This document shows, one piece after another, positions 33,739 to 41,952 of a stretch of DNA of 64,000 bases. The stretch lies in the NCBI RefSeq assembly GCF_002257705.1, contig NZ_LSLK01000057.1, positions 1 through 64,000 of the forward strand, written 5' to 3'. Source of the stretch: Sporomusa silvacetica DSM 10669. Its GTDB lineage: Bacteria > Bacillota > Negativicutes > Sporomusales > Sporomusaceae. A model generated the notes under the pieces. The model was not told the DNA's origin, did not search any database, and saw only the letters and a program-made list of their open reading frames with translations. The position numbers were made by a program, and so were the translations under genes. Each line of letters begins with the position of its first letter. The stretch's first letter is position 1.

Positions 33739-34125
33739 ATGTTGTTGAATAAAAATAAAGCAGTTTTGTCTCTCGCTTTAGGTTTAGCAATGGTTTATGG
33801 TGCTGGAACCATATCTGTATACGCATCCCCGAATGAGCAGCTTCCTGAAAAACCATCGATTGTTCAAGCGCAAGAACATAATCAAAACCAGAAACCTAGC
33901 GAAGAAACGTGCAAGAACTCAAATCATTTAAAAGATCCAAACTGTAGGAAAAACCACCCGTCTGATCCAAACTGCAAACTTGATGAAAAAAAACCTCTCC
34001 CTCCCCAAAATAACGAGGATCAGAAGCGTCCTATGCCCACTAAAAAGCATTTAGAAGAATCAAAGAAACCCTTACCTCCACAAGCTGAAGATAACAAAAA
34101 CATTATTCCCGATACGGATCGTTAA
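33739..34125 (+). CDS. Exported Pro/Lys/Asn-rich protein with DPNC motifs
   Basis: 128 aa. A signal peptide (LLNKNKAVLSLALGLAMVYG, cleavage likely after VYA) is followed by a low-complexity mature chain with repeated LKDPNCRKN / HPSDPNCKLDE and KKPLPPQ units. Two spaced cysteines per unit could cross-link it. ATG 33739 follows AGAGG by nine bases; a TTG three codons upstream precedes it. A strong terminator follows. Its function is unknown, probably cell envelope or spore surface. Confidence 0.7.
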   Translation: MLLNKNKAVLSLALGLAMVYGAGTISVYASPNEQLPEKPSIVQAQEHNQNQKPSEETCKNSNHLKDPNCRKNHPSDPNCKLDEKKPLPPQNNEDQKRPMPTKKHLEESKKPLPPQAEDNKNIIPDTDR

Positions 34126-34132
34126 TCTTAAT

Positions 34133-34166
34133 GACGAGGAGTGGTATTCCACTCCTCGTTTTTTTA
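34133..34166 (+). terminator. Terminator GACGAGGAGTGG/CCACTCCTCGT
   Basis: 12-bp stem with a TATT loop and TTTTTTT tail, eight bases after the exported protein gene. Confidence 0.92.
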
Positions 34167-34262
34167 TTTCAGTCTTCCCTCCTTTCTAAACTGAAAATCT
34201 CACCCCCTCATCCGGTTTTCGGTAGACTACTTCTACTAAATAACTGTCGCGGAATCAGTATC

Positions 34263-34481
34263 TTACTTGATTTGTATCGTCGTTTTTTCTTCTTTTTCAA
34301 CAGTTGTTATATTCGAGTCATTATTTAGATTTTCAACTTTTCTAGTGAAAGTTTCTATAAATATCTTCTTATCTGTATATTCACTTCCTATGGAAAATTG
34401 CACGAAATTTCCTTCCTCATTTTTAAATTGCACAAAAATGCGAGCATTATCTTTCTTTGAGGAAACAACAAACCAATGTCT
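34263..34481 (-). pseudogene. Remnant open frame, no start codon
   Basis: A minus-strand frame reads ARIFVQFKNEEGNFVQFSIG and then SEYTDKKIFIETFTRKVENL, protein-like in composition. It is cut by a stop at 34482-34484 and lacks a start codon with a ribosome site. No family is recognised. The overlapping plus-strand frames look random. It is probably a decayed gene of the island. Confidence 0.35.
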
Positions 34482-34529
34482 TCAAAGTATGCGCTAAGTT
34501 ACTAGTTCAAAATTTCTATTCTTAACTTA

Positions 34530-34760
34530 TCAGAAGTACTTCCAATACCTTCTATCAAACAAAGCTACTCTCCCCTGAAAAATCACCTACTTCTCTTCTT
34601 ACTCTCGCAAGAAAGCGCCATAGCATACAAATAGCATATAAAACATAAAAAAAGACAAAAAAACGGCAAGGTTGGAATTCTCCAAAGCCTTGCCGCTGTA
34701 ATATTCAAATGGTGCGCCCGGAGGGACTCGAACCCCCGCGAGACGCGGTTTAGGAAACCA
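34530..34760 (+). repeat. Cassette-boundary repeat, copy 3, running into the intact tRNA-Arg
   Basis: Imperfect direct repeat of 29506-29716 and, more weakly, 28486-28655. CAGAAGTACTTCCAATACC, CTCTTCTTACTCTCGCAAGA, AAAGCGCCATAGCATACAAA and a GGCAAGG...CCTTGCC hairpin occur in the same order. Confidence 0.65.
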
Positions 34761-34788
34761 CCGCTCTATCCACCTGAGCTACGGGCGC
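34710..34788 (-). tRNA. tRNA-Arg (anticodon CCU)
   Basis: Complete cloverleaf on the minus strand: acceptor GCGCCCG/CGGGCGC, D-arm GCTC/GAGC, anticodon stem GTGGT/ACCGC around TTCCTAA (anticodon CCU, reading AGG), T-loop TTCGAGT and encoded CCA. It is the intact member of the tRNA-Arg remnants to its left and the likely integration target. Confidence 0.95.
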
Positions 34789-35068
34789 GCATACTACGAA
34801 CTATTGATTTATCAGTATTTAGCCACTTACTTACTGCTTATTATACCATATTTAATACCGAAAAATCGCCTTTTTTTATACCAATGGCATCAGAATGGAA
34901 TTCAAATGGCATTTTCAAAAGTGACGGCAAATCGGCATAATTGGCAGGTTCGGCAGTAATGGCACTAGTTGAGATAACGATAATTAGTATAGCATTTCGG
35001 GTGCGACGTGTCAATTGTGACTAAATGGAAAACGCCAATACTACAACAGTTAGCAATTCTTATAGTGG

Positions 35069-35417
35069 TCAGCTTGCTTCTACCGTTCTTTTCTTTTGCT
35101 TATCTTCGTACATGAGCTTATCGCTATGACGAATAAACTCATATACATTATCAAATGAATCATCAAATATTGCTCTGCCGCAACTAAATTGGATACGGTA
35201 AGGCATGTCACTACTTTCATTATATGCATCAATCTTATCATTTAGTGTTTTGATATACTGCTCTAGTCTTCTTTCTCTTCTCTCATTCAGCATAATAATA
35301 AACTCATCACCACCCAAACGAATGGCAACCCCTATCCCTTCAAACACCTCTTCCAGTTGTTTGGCAAAGAATTTCAATACTCTATCGCCTTCCTGATGAC
35401 CAAAAGCATCATTAATA
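35069..35417 (-). pseudogene. Diguanylate cyclase fragment (GGDEF C-terminal two thirds)
   Basis: Starting from INDAFGHQEGDRVLKFFAKQ (35417) the frame gives the GGDEF core RLGGDEFIIML and continues to the normal C-terminus (SDKLMYEDKQKKR). The upstream part of the domain and any sensor region are missing. The sequence switches at ~35422 to the 240-bp direct repeat, with MDVND there only in another frame. The domain is probably inactive. Confidence 0.75.
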
Positions 35418-35423
35418 CTTTAT

Positions 35424-35668
35424 ATAATCCTTGAAAATTATAATCATTAACATCCATCTTCAACTTCTGGCGGAATTTGAATTTACTATTTGGCATTTAG
35501 GTATATAGATTGACACTAACGGCATACGGCACAGCTCAGCACAATGGCAGCAATTACGGTTGTTACGTACTCCATATTTTGACCACGTCGGATCAATAGC
35601 ATTTTGCACGCCAATAATAAGCAAAGCAGTCTCTTTTCGTTACTTAATAATTTTTATACACACATCTG
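35424..35668 (-). repeat. ~240-bp direct repeat, copy 1
   Basis: Nearly identical to 36313-36545. It differs by a 9-bp gap (ACACAGCTC absent here), a few point changes, and a 27-bp insert near the right end (35610-35636). The shared right end is TTCGTTACTTAATAATTTTT and TACACACATCT. On the minus strand each copy lies directly downstream of a gene: this one after the GrpB-like gene. Confidence 0.85.
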
Positions 35669-35707
35669 CCACTCATAGGGCTACCGCCAATTAGAATTAC
35701 TTTTATG

Positions 35708-36241
35708 TTACTGTACAGTTACATCGCCCCTTTCCTTCATCCACATTTTAGCTTTCTCTAGCACCTCATTAATAAACGGTCCTTTACCTTCAGTATATTT
35801 TCCCCTATCATCTGAATATTTTAGAACAAGCCTTTTCTTAAGTCTTCCATATTCTTCTGCTACTTTGGGAAAAGCTCTTAGATAGTCCCGAAAAAGTAGA
35901 TGTTCTAACCAAAAATCGCTTTTATATTTGACAACATGCAAATGATGGGTACGTGGTATCCCTTTACGGAAAAACAGCCTATTTGGTATTCCTGCTTCAC
36001 CTCTATATTCATAACCATTTAGCTCTAACATGTTTATTTGTTTTTTATCTACTAATGTAAGTTCAGAGACACCAAGCATTATATCAATTATTGGTTTTGC
36101 CTCTAATCCGTATATTGAAGTACTACCTATATGTTGAATGTCAATGAAATCTTCAAAAATTGTCTTAAGCAAGATACGTTCTTTCTCAAAAAGAATTACC
36201 CAGTCGGGATTATAATCAACAATTGTGATGGTATCGTCCAT
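35708..36241 (-). CDS. GrpB/UPF0157 family protein (copy 1)
   Basis: 177 aa. VDYNPDWVILFEKERILLK at the N-terminus, then QHIGSTSIYGLEAKPIIDIM, the nucleotidyltransferase-like signature (GSTS...KPxIDI), and HHLHVVKY...EHLLFRDYL. Family members are proposed nucleotidyltransferases of unknown substrate. ATG 36241 follows GGAGGCTTT. It is flanked on both sides by the direct repeat, as if the gene plus one repeat were a mobile unit. Confidence 0.88.
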   Translation of the reverse strand: MDDTITIVDYNPDWVILFEKERILLKTIFEDFIDIQHIGSTSIYGLEAKPIIDIMLGVSELTLVDKKQINMLELNGYEYRGEAGIPNRLFFRKGIPRTHHLHVVKYKSDFWLEHLLFRDYLRAFPKVAEEYGRLKKRLVLKYSDDRGKYTEGKGPFINEVLEKAKMWMKERGDVTVQ

Positions 36242-36312
36242 AAAGCCTCCAAAACACAAATTATTGCTTTATCCATTAACAATAAGTAAATAGTTAACCT
36301 AACTTATCATAC

Positions 36313-36545
36313 ATAATCCTTGAAAATTATAATCATTAACATCCATCTTCAACTTCTGGCGGAATTTGAATTTACTATTTGGCATTTAGGTATATAAATT
36401 GACACTAACGGCATACGGCACAGCTCACACAGCTCAGCACAATGGCAGCAATTACGGTTGTTATGTACTCCATATTTTGACCACGTCGGATCAATAGCAT
36501 TTTGCACTCACCCTTCGTTACTTAATAATTTTTATACACACATCT
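36313..36545 (-). repeat. ~240-bp direct repeat, copy 2
   Basis: Second copy, 889 bp from the first, ending at the stop codon of the HIT gene. Inside both copies a 28-31-codon frame (MLLIRRGQNMEY, then V/ITTVIAAIVLSC) stays open through the 9-bp difference, but no ribosome site precedes it. Confidence 0.85.
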
Positions 36546-37014
36546 ATGGTAAAAACAAATTTCGAATAGACTCAATTGCAGCCAAAACATTATTCTGCTT
36601 CATACGGTTTGGTACCGTTTTATAATGCTTTCTACAAAAGCAAAATAATTTGGCTCCATCTACTTTATTGTCAGTATATATATTTTTGGATAAATCGTTT
36701 AGCATCCATTTATATCGCGGAAAGATATGCATATGAAAGTGAGTTGTCTCCTCCCCGAAATTAGCTACATATACCTTCTCAACGCCGTCCATCTTTTCCA
36801 AAGCCGTTACTCCAAACTTCATAATAATTCCGATATGTTGTATTTCCATTTGGTTCAAATCACTATATGACTCGACATGCCTCAACGGTGAAAGAATCAA
36901 ATATCCTGGTATATTTATGTCAATACAATGATGTAAAACCACATAATCATCTTTATAAATTATCCCGCCAACTGGCAATATATCAGCCTTAACTATACTA
37001 CAGGTGAGACACAT
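36544..37014 (-). CDS. HIT-family hydrolase
   Basis: 156 aa. Histidine triad HFHMHIFPRY near residue 99, and an N-terminal CLTC. HIT proteins hydrolyse or transfer nucleotides from nucleoside phosphates. The extended C-terminus (FCFCRKHYKTVPNRMKQ) is unlike the basic HinT. It lies 15 bp after the acyltransferase gene on the same strand, with GGAGG before its ATG, so the two are co-transcribed. Confidence 0.88.
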   Translation of the reverse strand: MCLTCSIVKADILPVGGIIYKDDYVVLHHCIDINIPGYLILSPLRHVESYSDLNQMEIQHIGIIMKFGVTALEKMDGVEKVYVANFGEETTHFHMHIFPRYKWMLNDLSKNIYTDNKVDGAKLFCFCRKHYKTVPNRMKQNNVLAAIESIRNLFLP

Positions 37015-37029
37015 ATGGGTTCCTCCAAA

Positions 37030-38193
37030 TTATATCATTTTATTAAGCAAAGGTACCCGCTTCAATATATAGTTAGTCACACCAAAGCAGACTGGCATAG
37101 CAATTACACACAATATAAAAAATTTTATTATTGGGGGCAAAATTAAGCTTCTCAGCACTATTGCCATAGTTATGATAATAGGAGCATGAAATATATACAC
37201 TGCAAAAGAGTTATCTGATAGGACTTTTAGTACATTATTTTGTTTGTTGCACTTTTCCTTAAATAATGCAATTAGTCCAATTGACATTGCAACTCCTATA
37301 AATGATTCTAAGAACGCATAGGCAACAGCTTGCCAATGTAATCCTCCATTATATAGTTCCGTACTTTGTAATTTCAACGCCCCACCTGCAACTACAAGTA
37401 CACTCCATAGAATAGGTCCTAATAGTAACACTGCTTTAAGCCATTTCACACCATATCGATATTTAAGATTAGAAAACCATCGATTTCGATAAGCTACTGT
37501 CCCTATAATAAATAAAATAACGTATTGTGAGAAATAGCAAAACTGCATATTTAAGACAGACGTACCCATTGGCTGTATCAACCTAATAATAAATGCCCCC
37601 AAAGCAATTAAGCCAATTAGAAACATTATGTAACTGGTCTTAATTGGTATTCTCGAAACACTTTTAGTGTTACTTACTACGACTAAACGCACCACTGCAT
37701 ATATCATTGAAAATATTAGCAAAGCAAACGCAAACCATAGTGGTCCTGAACCACCAATAAAATTTAACGTTACTATGTAATTCAAGTAATACGGCATGAA
37801 TTCAAGTTTTGCTCTCAATCCAATTACACCCATTGTATACATAATTAATGGATGTATGATAAGCATATAAAATACTGTAGGAATACCTAACCTAATAAAT
37901 CGGTCTTTATTGAACTTGAAAAAACCCTTTCTATCGTACGCACCTGGAGCAAAATAACCTGCGATGAAAAATAACAATCCCATAAAATATGACTGGTTAA
38001 AAGAATTAAAGAAAAGGAAAAAAATCTTTGACGGCAAACTTGAATGTTCCCCCTCCATATAATACCAGCTCCCCATTCCGCTATAAGTAACAGAAATATG
38101 CTGCATAACAACTAAAATAATCAATAATAGTCTGAGATTATCAATATAAATCTCTCTTTTATTCTGTATATTATTCATCAAACCACTTGTCAT
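37030..38193 (-). CDS. Membrane acyltransferase (Acyl_transf_3)
   Basis: 387 aa with ten hydrophobic helices. It begins with REIYIDNLRLLLIILVVMQH, the motif holding the conserved Arg/Asp-His of acyltransferase family 3; a second signature is LLFFIAGYFAPGAY. It transfers acyl groups to an extracytoplasmic sugar or peptide. ATG 38193 follows GGAGG by nine bases; a start at 38250 lacks a site. The 270 bp upstream to the GNAT fragment holds nothing I can support. Confidence 0.88.
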   Translation of the reverse strand: MTSGLMNNIQNKREIYIDNLRLLLIILVVMQHISVTYSGMGSWYYMEGEHSSLPSKIFFLFFNSFNQSYFMGLLFFIAGYFAPGAYDRKGFFKFNKDRFIRLGIPTVFYMLIIHPLIMYTMGVIGLRAKLEFMPYYLNYIVTLNFIGGSGPLWFAFALLIFSMIYAVVRLVVVSNTKSVSRIPIKTSYIMFLIGLIALGAFIIRLIQPMGTSVLNMQFCYFSQYVILFIIGTVAYRNRWFSNLKYRYGVKWLKAVLLLGPILWSVLVVAGGALKLQSTELYNGGLHWQAVAYAFLESFIGVAMSIGLIALFKEKCNKQNNVLKVLSDNSFAVYIFHAPIIITMAIVLRSLILPPIIKFFILCVIAMPVCFGVTNYILKRVPLLNKMI

Positions 38194-38466
38194 TTGTAAC
38201 TTCCTCCATACTAATCTATTTCTACCTTCCCTGATTGAGAGTATGTTCAAACTTCTTCATGCAGTATTTGTTAAATTTGCTGTATTGCTATTAATTTCCT
38301 GCAAGAATTCAAACTGTCATAAATTAGCACATTGGCAGCAATTATGGCAGTAAAAATAAAATAGCTCTAAGGCAATAGCCTTAGAACCGTTAATTTCCCT
38401 ATATACCGTTTCAGCTGTGACGTATCAATTGTAAGGTAGAGGTAATAGGGTTATTGATTTATTAGT

Positions 38467-38616
38467 TTATTGGTTTCGTGCAGGAATATTAAATTTCATA
38501 GGTATAAACCTTATCCCGTTTATCTCTTGCTCAACATCAGTCCGCACAAATCCCATCTTTTCGTAAATCAAAACAGCATATGGCGATGAATTGACTGTTA
38601 TCTCTTTCAATTTAGG
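38467..38616 (-). pseudogene. GNAT acetyltransferase, C-terminal remnant
   Basis: The frame reads KLKEITVNSSPYAVLIYEKM, then GFVRTDVEQEINGIRFIPMK and stop. This is the last third of a GNAT N-acetyltransferase (VNSSPYAVxxYEKxGF is the motif-B end). An upstream stop removes the acetyl-CoA binding half. Confidence 0.7.
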
Positions 38617-38654
38617 GTCTCAAAGCTAATTGCTCATCACTATTCATCATTTCA

Positions 38655-38975
38655 TCACTCGTCATCAAATGCGTTTAATGCTATAGGTAATGCTTGAATT
38701 ACTATATTTCCCACAGCAGGTAACCCCACCAGAACAGCACTAATGATTTCATCTCTCGTAGCTCCAAGAGACTTGGCATGTTTTACATGAAAGGGCAGTC
38801 CACCTTCAAGTCTGGCTGAAGCTAAAACAGCTATGTACGCTAATTCTTCGGTTTTAGCGTCCAGTTTACTGGCTGTTCCTAACTTTTGCACTGTGTCCAA
38901 CCATATCTCCTGATGCTCAGGAGCTTCTTTTAAAAATGTTTGAAATGCATTACTAACCGAAAAATTTTCACCCAT
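38655..38975 (-). CDS. Carboxymuconolactone decarboxylase family protein
   Basis: 106 aa, AhpD-like: LDAKTEELAYIAVLASARLEG, then PFHVKHAKSLGATRDEIISAVLVGLPAVG. The first Cys of the peroxidatic CxxxH pair is replaced (EGGLPFHVKHA), so peroxidase activity is doubtful. ATG 38975 follows GGAG; earlier in-frame starts precede that site. It follows the CAT-like gene by 22 bp and is likely co-transcribed. Confidence 0.85.
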   Translation of the reverse strand: MGENFSVSNAFQTFLKEAPEHQEIWLDTVQKLGTASKLDAKTEELAYIAVLASARLEGGLPFHVKHAKSLGATRDEIISAVLVGLPAVGNIVIQALPIALNAFDDE

Positions 38976-38997
38976 TGTGATCTCCATTTTTATCAAC

Positions 38998-39636
38998 TTA
39001 TTTTATTATCTGGTTATCAATATAATTTTGCAATTTTGAAAAATATATACCGACATGTATACCATCCACAAATGCATGATGTACTTGTACAGAAAACGGC
39101 AATAAAACTTTATTATTGTCTGAAAAATATTTACCCCAAGAAATTCTTGGTACAGAATCATTTTTGTTTAATGAAATAGTATGTGACAGATGCGTAAAAG
39201 ATACCCAGGGAATACAAGTTATATATATTAAGTCATCTCTTCCAGCAACATCCGTTAAGTTGAAATAATCGTTTTGATTTTCAGCCTTTCTCTCAGCATA
39301 TTCAGTAAATGAAAAAATATCATCGTTCATTTCTGCTGTAACAAATTTGAATAAATCATCTTCGTCAGCTTTTAAATAAGTAAATGAAGGATGAAGTTTA
39401 TCATGTAAAATTACTCGATTCTCTCTTATTCTATATCGAAAATTAATTACTTCATTTGCAATATGAGTAGAAGCATAAATCATTGCATAGTTAAACGAAA
39501 TCTTCTTTGCTCTTACAAAGCTTAGAAATTTGGTTATATCAATATTTGCACAAATATTATATTGAGGATAATCCATCCTGCGGAAAAAGTTAAAATGTTC
39601 TTTTCGTTTCCAGTTATCTAAGTCTATATATTTCAA
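38998..39636 (-). CDS. Chloramphenicol acetyltransferase-like protein
   Basis: About 212 aa, CAT fold. The catalytic HHAFVDGIHVG is intact, and VPRISWGKY and the N-terminal LDNWKRKEHFNFF match CatA-type enzymes. It acetylates chloramphenicol or another hydroxyl acceptor using acetyl-CoA. The usual family start maps to a TTG at 39636 preceded by GGGGGGAG. An ATG at 39654 lies before that site. Diverged CATs of this type often do not confer resistance, so activity should not be assumed. Confidence 0.85.
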   Translation of the reverse strand: MKYIDLDNWKRKEHFNFFRRMDYPQYNICANIDITKFLSFVRAKKISFNYAMIYASTHIANEVINFRYRIRENRVILHDKLHPSFTYLKADEDDLFKFVTAEMNDDIFSFTEYAERKAENQNDYFNLTDVAGRDDLIYITCIPWVSFTHLSHTISLNKNDSVPRISWGKYFSDNNKVLLPFSVQVHHAFVDGIHVGIYFSKLQNYIDNQIIK

Positions 39637-39851
39637 AATTCTCCCCCCAATCATAATAAATACTCTCTAATTCCGATTTATGGATATTAAACCATACTTA
39701 ATCTGCATTCGCCAATATTCCATTAAATTCCTCTAAAAATACAATAATATCAGCACAATCCACCATTGCACCGTTTTTGCTAAACCCTTATTTTTTTCTT
39801 AAAGTTCTTACGAAACAGATACAATCCTATTTGCAATTCTAAACTTTACTG

Positions 39852-40637
39852 TCATATTTTTAATAGCCTCGAGATATTCCCTCCTAGCACTTGCTCCATA
39901 ACATGACGGTCTTTTACTAATTGTTCGATAATAGTTCTTGCTGTTAATGGAGAGCAGTAGGGGGCATCCGAACTGAAAAATGTGCGTTCGGGATATTCTG
40001 TTATAGCAAAAGATGGTGCCATAGTAGTAAAAGTTGCTGACATATCTAAATAAACATTAGGAAACTCTTTGACTGCCTTCAAGGTATTTAGCCAATTTAC
40101 TCCGCCAAGATGTCCTAATATTAAAGGAACAGTAGAATGCATTTTAGCTAACAGCAGTAGTTCTTTAATATCCTCATAGTTCAAAGGCATAAATGTATGC
40201 ACCCACAACGGTAAATTACCAAACTCCTGCGAAGCACGAAAGAGGGGTTCAATTTCAGCTATCTTCCCCGAACCTGGGGTCAACTCTCCAATTCCCCGAA
40301 AGCTGTTCGCTACTATATATTTATCGATCCACTCAAGATTTTCCTTATAAGATAAACCGAATGGAATTGAACCAAAACCAATATATTTTTCTGGATTTCT
40401 TTCAATTACTGTTGTTAGTTCTTTGATAGCACGTATTCGTTCATTAAGCGGGTTTGTTACACCATTCAAGATATCATACAACTTATTAAGTTCTGCTTCA
40501 AAACTTTCTAAACTAGTTGCTGTTTCTGGGTGTATAGTTGAAGTAAAAAGAATAGTACAATCAACTTCCGCCTCTGCCATTAATTGTATTTGTCGCTCTG
40601 GCGGAAATATTACATGTGCATGACTATCAATAACCAT
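39852..40637 (-). CDS. Amidohydrolase family protein
   Basis: 261 aa. It starts with MVIDSHAHVIFPPERQ; the HxH pair is the first metal site. LILGHLGGVNWLNTLK supplies a further His, and FSSDAPYCSP the late Asp, as in Amidohydro_2 TIM barrels. It hydrolyses or decarboxylates a ring or amide compound; the substrate is unknown. ATG 40637 follows GAGGAG. It is coupled to the MerR gene upstream (16 bp), which probably controls it. Confidence 0.88.
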   Translation of the reverse strand: MVIDSHAHVIFPPERQIQLMAEAEVDCTILFTSTIHPETATSLESFEAELNKLYDILNGVTNPLNERIRAIKELTTVIERNPEKYIGFGSIPFGLSYKENLEWIDKYIVANSFRGIGELTPGSGKIAEIEPLFRASQEFGNLPLWVHTFMPLNYEDIKELLLLAKMHSTVPLILGHLGGVNWLNTLKAVKEFPNVYLDMSATFTTMAPSFAITEYPERTFFSSDAPYCSPLTARTIIEQLVKDRHVMEQVLGGNISRLLKI

Positions 40638-40673
40638 AATGTCTCCTCTCTTCTCCACAATTATTTATGTTTA

Positions 40674-41033
40674 CTAATGATTCTGCCTTTCAAATTCCCT
40701 AATTCGTTCTTTTAACTGCAACTGTACTGTTCGCAATATGTCAAGCTGCTTGTCTACTTCGTTTAATTTAGTTTTATATAACTCATAAGCAGCCTTACAT
40801 AATGGTCGGTCTTTTTGTATTGAAATTGGACACTCAATAATTTTTGCAACATCATCAGTATTAAGCCCTAAGCTGAAATAAAATTGAATTGTATTAATTC
40901 TTTCAACGGCATCATCATCATAATCCCGATACCCGTTTTCCATACGCCTGGAATTTATGATATTCTTTGTTTCATAATACCTTATTGACCGTACACTCAC
41001 ACCTGTCCTACGCGACAATTCTTTAATTAACAT
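40674..41033 (-). CDS. MerR-family regulator
   Basis: 119 aa: LSRRTGVSVRSIRYYETKNI, the MerR helix-turn-helix, then RDYDDDAVERINTIQFYFSL and a C-terminal coiled coil. A Cys in IIECPISIQKDRPLCK could take part in sensing. It is first in an operon with the amidohydrolase, so that enzyme is the likely target. The site GAGGCG precedes ATG. Confidence 0.92.
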   Translation of the reverse strand: MLIKELSRRTGVSVRSIRYYETKNIINSRRMENGYRDYDDDAVERINTIQFYFSLGLNTDDVAKIIECPISIQKDRPLCKAAYELYKTKLNEVDKQLDILRTVQLQLKERIREFERQNH

Positions 41034-41285
41034 TTTAATCGCCTCTCAGCTTTCATTTGACTATATTATAAAGTATGACATTGATGTTAAGGTCAAGGAT
41101 AAATACGTCAAAATAAGCAGTTAAACATATTTGACAGCTACTTGTTGCTATGCTAATCTCTTTTTAAACGAAAAACAGTTCACATGGTAGTTCGAATATC
41201 TTTAATCTTAGATGTCCTATTCCCCACAGTATTTTATGAAATGACGAATTAAAGAGTATTTATATTTTTGAGTGGTGAAATATAT

Positions 41286-41879
41286 ATGGGAAAAGAATTG
41301 TCAGAAATGACACTGGAAGAATTGTGGGAGTTATTTCCCATCATCTTAAAAGAGCATAATATAGATTATAAAAACTGGTATGAAATTGAACAGCAAAGAC
41401 TTTTAAATTGTATTGATAAAAACCATATTATACGTATTAATCATATAGGAAGTAGTGCAGTTGAAGGATTGGTTGCTAAACCAATAGTCGATATTTTATT
41501 GGAAGTAGATAATGAAATTAATATTGAACAATTAACAGATACCCTTCTACATAATGGTTGGATATTGATGTCATCTCAAAAAAATCCATGCATGAAAATG
41601 GTCTTTAATAAAGGATACACAAAAGAAGGATTTGCAGAAAAAGTATATCACTTACATGTTCGCTACTATGATAACTGGAATGAATTATATTTTAGAGATT
41701 ACCTTATAGCTCATAAAGAAGCTGCCAGCGAGTATGGCAAACTTAAATTAAGACTTATAAAAAAATATGAGCATGACCGAGATGCATATACAGACGCTAA
41801 GTCTGACTTCATTTTAAAATATACAAAAAAGGCAAAGGAAGAATGTGTCGACAAATATAACCCCCCAAAGACGGTATAA
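41286..41879 (+). CDS. GrpB/UPF0157 family protein (copy 2)
   Basis: 197 aa, with an extra N-terminal helix (SEMTLEELWELFPIIL) before the GrpB core: INHIGSSAVEGLVAKPIVDI, HLHVRYYDNW and LYFRDYLIAHKEAASEY. It is a paralogue of the protein at 35708-36241, but clearly diverged. Proposed nucleotidyltransferase with no known substrate. ATG 41286 follows GGTGAA. It is single-gene and convergent with the old-yellow-enzyme gene. Confidence 0.88.
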   Translation: MGKELSEMTLEELWELFPIILKEHNIDYKNWYEIEQQRLLNCIDKNHIIRINHIGSSAVEGLVAKPIVDILLEVDNEINIEQLTDTLLHNGWILMSSQKNPCMKMVFNKGYTKEGFAEKVYHLHVRYYDNWNELYFRDYLIAHKEAASEYGKLKLRLIKKYEHDRDAYTDAKSDFILKYTKKAKEECVDKYNPPKTV

Positions 41880-41952
41880 TGCGGAAAAATCTTCCTTTCT
41901 GACTTGAATAGTTTTATTCCTATTCTAGCCATTCAGGAAGATTTCCCATTAA

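Noticed and set aside
35424..36545. The GrpB gene with two direct repeats as a composite transposon
   Set aside because: The repeats have no inverted ends, no transposase frame and no target duplication that I can find.
38998..39636. Calling the CAT-like protein a chloramphenicol resistance gene
   Set aside because: The active site is kept, but the sequence is diverged and chromosomal, so resistance cannot be claimed from sequence alone.
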